Assembly (NCBI GenBank): GCA_016712465.1
Contig: JADJQZ010000001.1
Span: forward strand, 5,828,001 to 5,892,000
From: Candidatus Obscuribacter sp.
GTDB taxonomy: Bacteria > Cyanobacteriota > Vampirovibrionia > Obscuribacterales > Obscuribacteraceae
Length of the DNA stretch: 64,000 nt
Direction: 5' to 3'
How positions within the stretch are numbered: position 1 is the first letter of the stretch; every line of letters begins with the position of its first letter. Below, piece by piece: positions 60,693-64,000 of the stretch. The position numbers and the translations under genes are program-made. A model generated the notes under the pieces. That model was not told where the DNA came from, ran no database searches, and worked only from the letters and a program-made list of their open reading frames with translations.

Positions 60693-62327
60693 ATGTCTCA
60701 TAGCAAAAGTAGTATTTTCCAACTGGGAAAAGACACTACTAAGTACCGCCTGCTGACCAGGGAACACGTCAAGCAGGAAAACTGGCGCGGAAAAGAGATG
60801 CTGGTGGTGGAACCGCAGGCCCTTACCGTACTGGCCAAGGAAGCTTTCAAAGATGTTTCCCACCTCCTGCGTCCCACCCATCTGGCCAACCTGCGCAGTA
60901 TCCTTGACGACAAGGAAGCTTCCCCCAACGATCACTTCGTGGCCCTGGAGCTTTTAAGGAACGCTGCCATTGCCGCCGGAGGCACCCTGCCCATGTGCCA
61001 GGACACCGGCACGGCCATCGTGGTGGCCCACAAGGGCGAACAGGTTCTGACGGATGCCGACGATGCCGGCGCACTGGCCGAGGGCATCAAGAAAACTTAC
61101 GGTGACTGCAATCTGCGCTACAGCCAGATGGCGCCGCTCAACATGTATCAAGAAGCCAATACCGGCAGCAACCTGCCTGCCCAGATAGAGATCTACTCTG
61201 ATCCGGGCGACACCTACGAATTCCTCTTTATAGCCAAAGGCGGCGGTTCGGCCAACAAAACTTACCTCATGCAGGAAACCAAGTCGGTCCTCAATCCCCA
61301 GTCGTTGCGCCAGCTCTTGACTGAGAAAATCGCCGGTCTGGGAACCTCGGCCTGCCCGCCTTATCACCTGGCTATCGTCATCGGCGGACTCTCCGCCGAG
61401 ATGACGCTAAAGACCGTAAAGTTGGCCAGCTGCCACTATTTAGACTCGCTGCCGACAGAGGGAGACAAGTCCGGTAGGGCTTTCCGCGATCTGGAACTGG
61501 AAAAAGAAGTTCTTGAAATCACAAGAGAACTTGGCATCGGTGCTCAGTTCGGGGGCAAATATTTCTGCCACGACGTAAGAGTAATCCGTCTGCCCAGACA
61601 CGGCGCCTCGCTGCCCATCGGTATCGGAGTCTCTTGCAGCGCCGACCGACAGATCATGGGTCGCATAGACAAAGACGGCATCTGGCTGGAACAGCTTGAG
61701 CAAGACCCGGCTCGTTTTCTGCCTGAGGTGACGGAAGAGCATCTGGGCAATGAAACCATCAAAGTCGATCTGACCCGGCCCATGGAAGAAATTCGCGCCG
61801 CCTTATCGGGCAAATCGGTGGGGACCAGACTGATGCTGACGGGCACCCTGCTCGTAGCAAGAGACATTGCCCATGCCAGATGGAAGGAAGTCATCGAAAA
61901 AGGCGAGGAGTTGCCGGAATACACTAAGCAACATCCAATTTATTACGCCGGGCCGGCAAAAACACCTACTGGCTATGCCTCCGGCTCATTCGGACCGACC
62001 ACCGCCGGAAGAATGGACTCCTACGCCGATCTGCTCATGTCCCGCGGCGCCAGCCTGATCACCTTAGCCAAAGGCAACCGCGGCAAAAATGTGAGAGAAG
62101 CCTGTGAGCGCTGGGGCGGCTTCTACCTCGGCACCATCGGCGGTGCAGCCGCCCGTCTGGCGCAAGACTCAATCAAAAAAGTGGAAACCATCGACTATGC
62201 CGAACTGGGTATGGAAGCCGTCTTCCGCATTGAGATCGAAGACTTCCCGGCCTTCATCGTGATAAACGACAAAGGCGAAGACTTCTTTGCCAAAGTAGCG
62301 GAAACCCGGGCCGCAATCACCAAATAG
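60693..62327 (+). CDS. fumA: Fumarate hydratase class I ([4Fe-4S])
   Basis: Converts fumarate to malate. 544 residues from the ATG at 60693 (AGAGG 8 nt upstream; the GTG at 60684 lies inside that site). The three cluster Cys are in LPMCQDTGTA, GTSACPPYHLA and GVSCSADRQ, all in the order of FumA/FumB-type enzymes. The N-terminal alpha domain and the C-terminal beta domain (about 375-540: LTGTLLVARDIAHARW, IYYAGPAKTPTGYASGSFGPTTAGRMDSY) are fused as in the one-subunit class. Oxygen-sensitive cluster is expected. It follows the TonB_C/TPR gene by 56 nt on the same strand. Confidence 0.96.
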   Translation: MSHSKSSIFQLGKDTTKYRLLTREHVKQENWRGKEMLVVEPQALTVLAKEAFKDVSHLLRPTHLANLRSILDDKEASPNDHFVALELLRNAAIAAGGTLPMCQDTGTAIVVAHKGEQVLTDADDAGALAEGIKKTYGDCNLRYSQMAPLNMYQEANTGSNLPAQIEIYSDPGDTYEFLFIAKGGGSANKTYLMQETKSVLNPQSLRQLLTEKIAGLGTSACPPYHLAIVIGGLSAEMTLKTVKLASCHYLDSLPTEGDKSGRAFRDLELEKEVLEITRELGIGAQFGGKYFCHDVRVIRLPRHGASLPIGIGVSCSADRQIMGRIDKDGIWLEQLEQDPARFLPEVTEEHLGNETIKVDLTRPMEEIRAALSGKSVGTRLMLTGTLLVARDIAHARWKEVIEKGEELPEYTKQHPIYYAGPAKTPTGYASGSFGPTTAGRMDSYADLLMSRGASLITLAKGNRGKNVREACERWGGFYLGTIGGAAARLAQDSIKKVETIDYAELGMEAVFRIEIEDFPAFIVINDKGEDFFAKVAETRAAITK

Positions 62328-62614
62328 CAGAGCCAGAGAGCGATGCGAAATAACAGCAGCAGCGAGCGATGCCAGATAAGACATCTGCACTCAGCGACCG
62401 CCATTCAATGGTGCAGCCAAAATCGCTAAGGGCAATCGGCAGCAGGGTCTATTCACAAAAAAGGAGTCGCGAGCGAAATTATTGCGAATTTCGTGCATAG
62501 TTTCGCTCGAAGACCACTTTTTGCCGCGAAATTGCAGTTAAAGGCGAAATTATTGATAATTTCGCCCACGACCCAGGCCGCCAAAAGAGACCACCGGCTA
62601 CTTCCGCCAATGAC
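62328..62614. other. Convergent intergenic region with two related inverted repeats
   Basis: Copy one: CGAAATT (62474-62480) with AATTTCG (62487-62493), and an outer GAGCGAAA (62471-62478) that can pair with TTTCGCTC (62501-62508). Copy two: GGCGAAATTAT (62543-62553) with ATAATTTCGCC (62556-62566), an 11-bp perfect stem with a 2-nt loop. Neither is followed by a T-run. Confidence 0.7.
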
Positions 62615-64000
62615 CTAGCGCTGGCGCCGGCGCTGTCCGTTATTCGGTTGCACATCAAGTGAGGAACGCCCGACCGGCTTACCGTCAAGGGTATAGGAGA
62701 TCATCATACGATCGAGAGTAAAGTACATTTTGCGATCAATACTCTTATCAATCACCTCTACTGTGCCGTTCTGATCGACCTTAACGCTGTCCACGGTTTT
62801 GCTGCCCGGTGTGCCGTCTCCCCTGTAATTTTTCCAGGTTTCGCCCTCCTTGCGCCAGACGGAATGCTGGCCATCAGGAGCCTGCCATTCATAGCGGTTG
62901 AGCTGATTCTTTTCATCATAGCCAAAACGCCTTTTCTGACCGCGAGTATCCTCCGCCTCAAACAGCCGCCCCCTGGTGTCGAACTTCACCTGGGAGCCGT
63001 CATTGCGATTGATTGAATAGGCTCCATTTTGCCATTTCGTAGTCATGTTGCCGTCTTTGTCGGTACTGACTTCAGTTACAGGACCAATATTAACCGGCTT
63101 GCCCTGGGCATCTCGCAAGGTCCACTTGCCGTTTTCCGTCTGCAAGGTGTAGCTGAGCTTGCCTGAACTGTCGAAATTTTCACTGCGAACCAGCTTACCC
63201 TGGGCATCGTATTGATACCGCCGGTAGGAACCGTCCTTGGCCGCCACTATGGAAGGGCGCTCGCCGCCGCCTTCCATCACCACCCGGGAGCCGTCTTGAT
63301 GGCTCCTGACCCGCTCCTGATACTTAACCACACGCTGGGTGCCATCGGGCATATTGATTGTTTCATCGCCGTTCACGGCATTGAGCTGGCGCACTCGGCC
63401 GTCACGCTCCACCGAGATGGCACCTTCGAAGCGCCGACCGGTGAACTTACCGTCCTTGTCATAGGCCATCCAGCTGCCGTTTTCGCGTTTCCAGGTCTGC
63501 GAATTACCGTCAGGCCAGATCATTTTCATTTCGGAGGGAGCGCCGGATTGATCGTAGCGGAACTGCCGCTCAAGCCCGTTCTTATCAACTACACTGACCG
63601 GACGACCACTTTGATCAACGGACAGCTTGGCAGCGCCGGAACCGGGCTGCGGTACGGTTTTAACTTCCTGTTGCGTCTCAACACGGGCTCTGGTATCGCT
63701 TCCGGTATTCTGGGGGGTAGCCACCACATCGGACCACTTGGGGCGAGTTTCCACACGCTGTCCCTGGTTTTGATCGCTGCCGTTGTAAGCCACCTTGACG
63801 GCATCGTTCATAACCGAGCCGGTAGTATTTTGAGCGAGTGTCACATGGGGCAAAACCTTCCGGTCCAGAAGCTCCTGGCTGTTTGAGGCAGTCAGATTAG
63901 CGTCGCGCAAGGCACTATTTTCCGCCAGTATAGGCGCCGAGAAGGTCTGTCCGGTGACCTTTTCCGAACTATCCGAGCTGGGTTGTCGTCTATCTATGGA
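62615..64000 (-). CDS. YD-repeat-like protein, 5' part outside the window
   Basis: At least 462 residues. The frame is still open at base 64000 (no stop in the last 30 codons), so the true start lies beyond the window. The protein consists of repeated short beta-hairpin units with the YD/Rhs rhythm: GLERQFRYDQSGAPSEMKMI, SYRRYQYDAQGKLVRSENFD, KRRFGYDEKNQLNRYEWQ, and others with DGTQR, DKDGN and DGSQVKF. The C-terminus ends in a basic stretch (GQRRRQR) without a variable toxin domain. YD-repeat proteins of this type form shell-like scaffolds around toxins or act as surface proteins. Location cannot be judged from this fragment. Confidence 0.8.
   Translation of the reverse strand, partial: SIDRRQPSSDSSEKVTGQTFSAPILAENSALRDANLTASNSQELLDRKVLPHVTLAQNTTGSVMNDAVKVAYNGSDQNQGQRVETRPKWSDVVATPQNTGSDTRARVETQQEVKTVPQPGSGAAKLSVDQSGRPVSVVDKNGLERQFRYDQSGAPSEMKMIWPDGNSQTWKRENGSWMAYDKDGKFTGRRFEGAISVERDGRVRQLNAVNGDETINMPDGTQRVVKYQERVRSHQDGSRVVMEGGGERPSIVAAKDGSYRRYQYDAQGKLVRSENFDSSGKLSYTLQTENGKWTLRDAQGKPVNIGPVTEVSTDKDGNMTTKWQNGAYSINRNDGSQVKFDTRGRLFEAEDTRGQKRRFGYDEKNQLNRYEWQAPDGQHSVWRKEGETWKNYRGDGTPGSKTVDSVKVDQNGTVEVIDKSIDRKMYFTLDRMMISYTLDGKPVGRSSLDVQPNNGQRRRQR

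Overview
The window reads as chromosomal DNA of a diderm bacterium. It has a TolC-type outer-membrane channel, an RND pump, lipoproteins with lipoboxes and many Sec signal peptides. Gene style points to an Obscuribacterales-like member of the non-photosynthetic Cyanobacteria (Vampirovibrionia/Melainabacteria): many TPR proteins, MshEN-type domains detached from any ATPase, LysM proteins, Pro/Ala- and Pro/Thr-rich linkers and several enzymes without signal peptides. That placement is inference from style; there is no rRNA or marker gene here to prove it. I see no tRNA, rRNA, CRISPR array, insertion sequence or phage module.

Layout. 0-3.4 kb: 3' part of an RND exporter permease and its outer-membrane partner. 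3.6-6 kb: small membrane, secreted and unknown proteins. 6.2-9 kb: a double-LysM, His-rich protein and two tandem small heat-shock proteins. 9.1-14.9 kb: a TPR/zinc-ribbon/SAF-like fusion, secreted proteins, an LRR protein, a tandem universal stress protein and an alpha/beta hydrolase. 14.9-17.9 kb: a molybdopterin oxidoreductase overlapping a lipoprotein gene. 18-21.3 kb: DoxX-like, secreted TPR and small secreted proteins. 21.7-25 kb: a GH5 glucanase with Pro/Thr linker and coiled coil, followed at 10 nt by a TadG-like protein. 26-30 kb: an unknown acidic protein, an MshEN/TPR protein and a lysozyme-like enzyme. 30.6-33.9 kb: a Cys-repeat secreted protein divergent from an MsrB-MsrA lipoprotein, an ECF sigma factor and a zinc-finger anti-sigma factor. 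34-39.3 kb, minus strand: queuosine-precursor transporter, ADP-ribosylglycohydrolase, an HExxH metallopeptidase and a WD40 protein. 39.7-44.6 kb: LRR-like protein, two paralogous secreted TPR proteins, and a coupled gene pair built from a repeated helical hairpin. 44.7-50.8 kb: trypsin-like protease, a very large TPR protein and a MtnX-like phosphatase. 50.9-56.7 kb: EF-hand protein, two small secreted proteins and a second MshEN/TPR protein. 57.2-62.3 kb: response regulator, histidine kinase, a tandem TonB_C/TPR protein and class I fumarase. 62.6 kb to the end: a YD-repeat-like protein that runs off the window.

The genes most likely to work together are: (1) the Cys-repeat protein, methionine-sulfoxide reductase, ECF sigma and anti-sigma set, which looks like an envelope oxidant/metal stress module; (2) the NarL-type two-component pair with the TonB_C/TPR gene just downstream; (3) GH5 plus TadG-like; (4) the two MshEN/TPR scaffold proteins. 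A recurring oddity is a set of proteins with extracytoplasmic-type domains (lysozyme-like, HExxH peptidase, trypsin-like) that carry no visible signal peptide.
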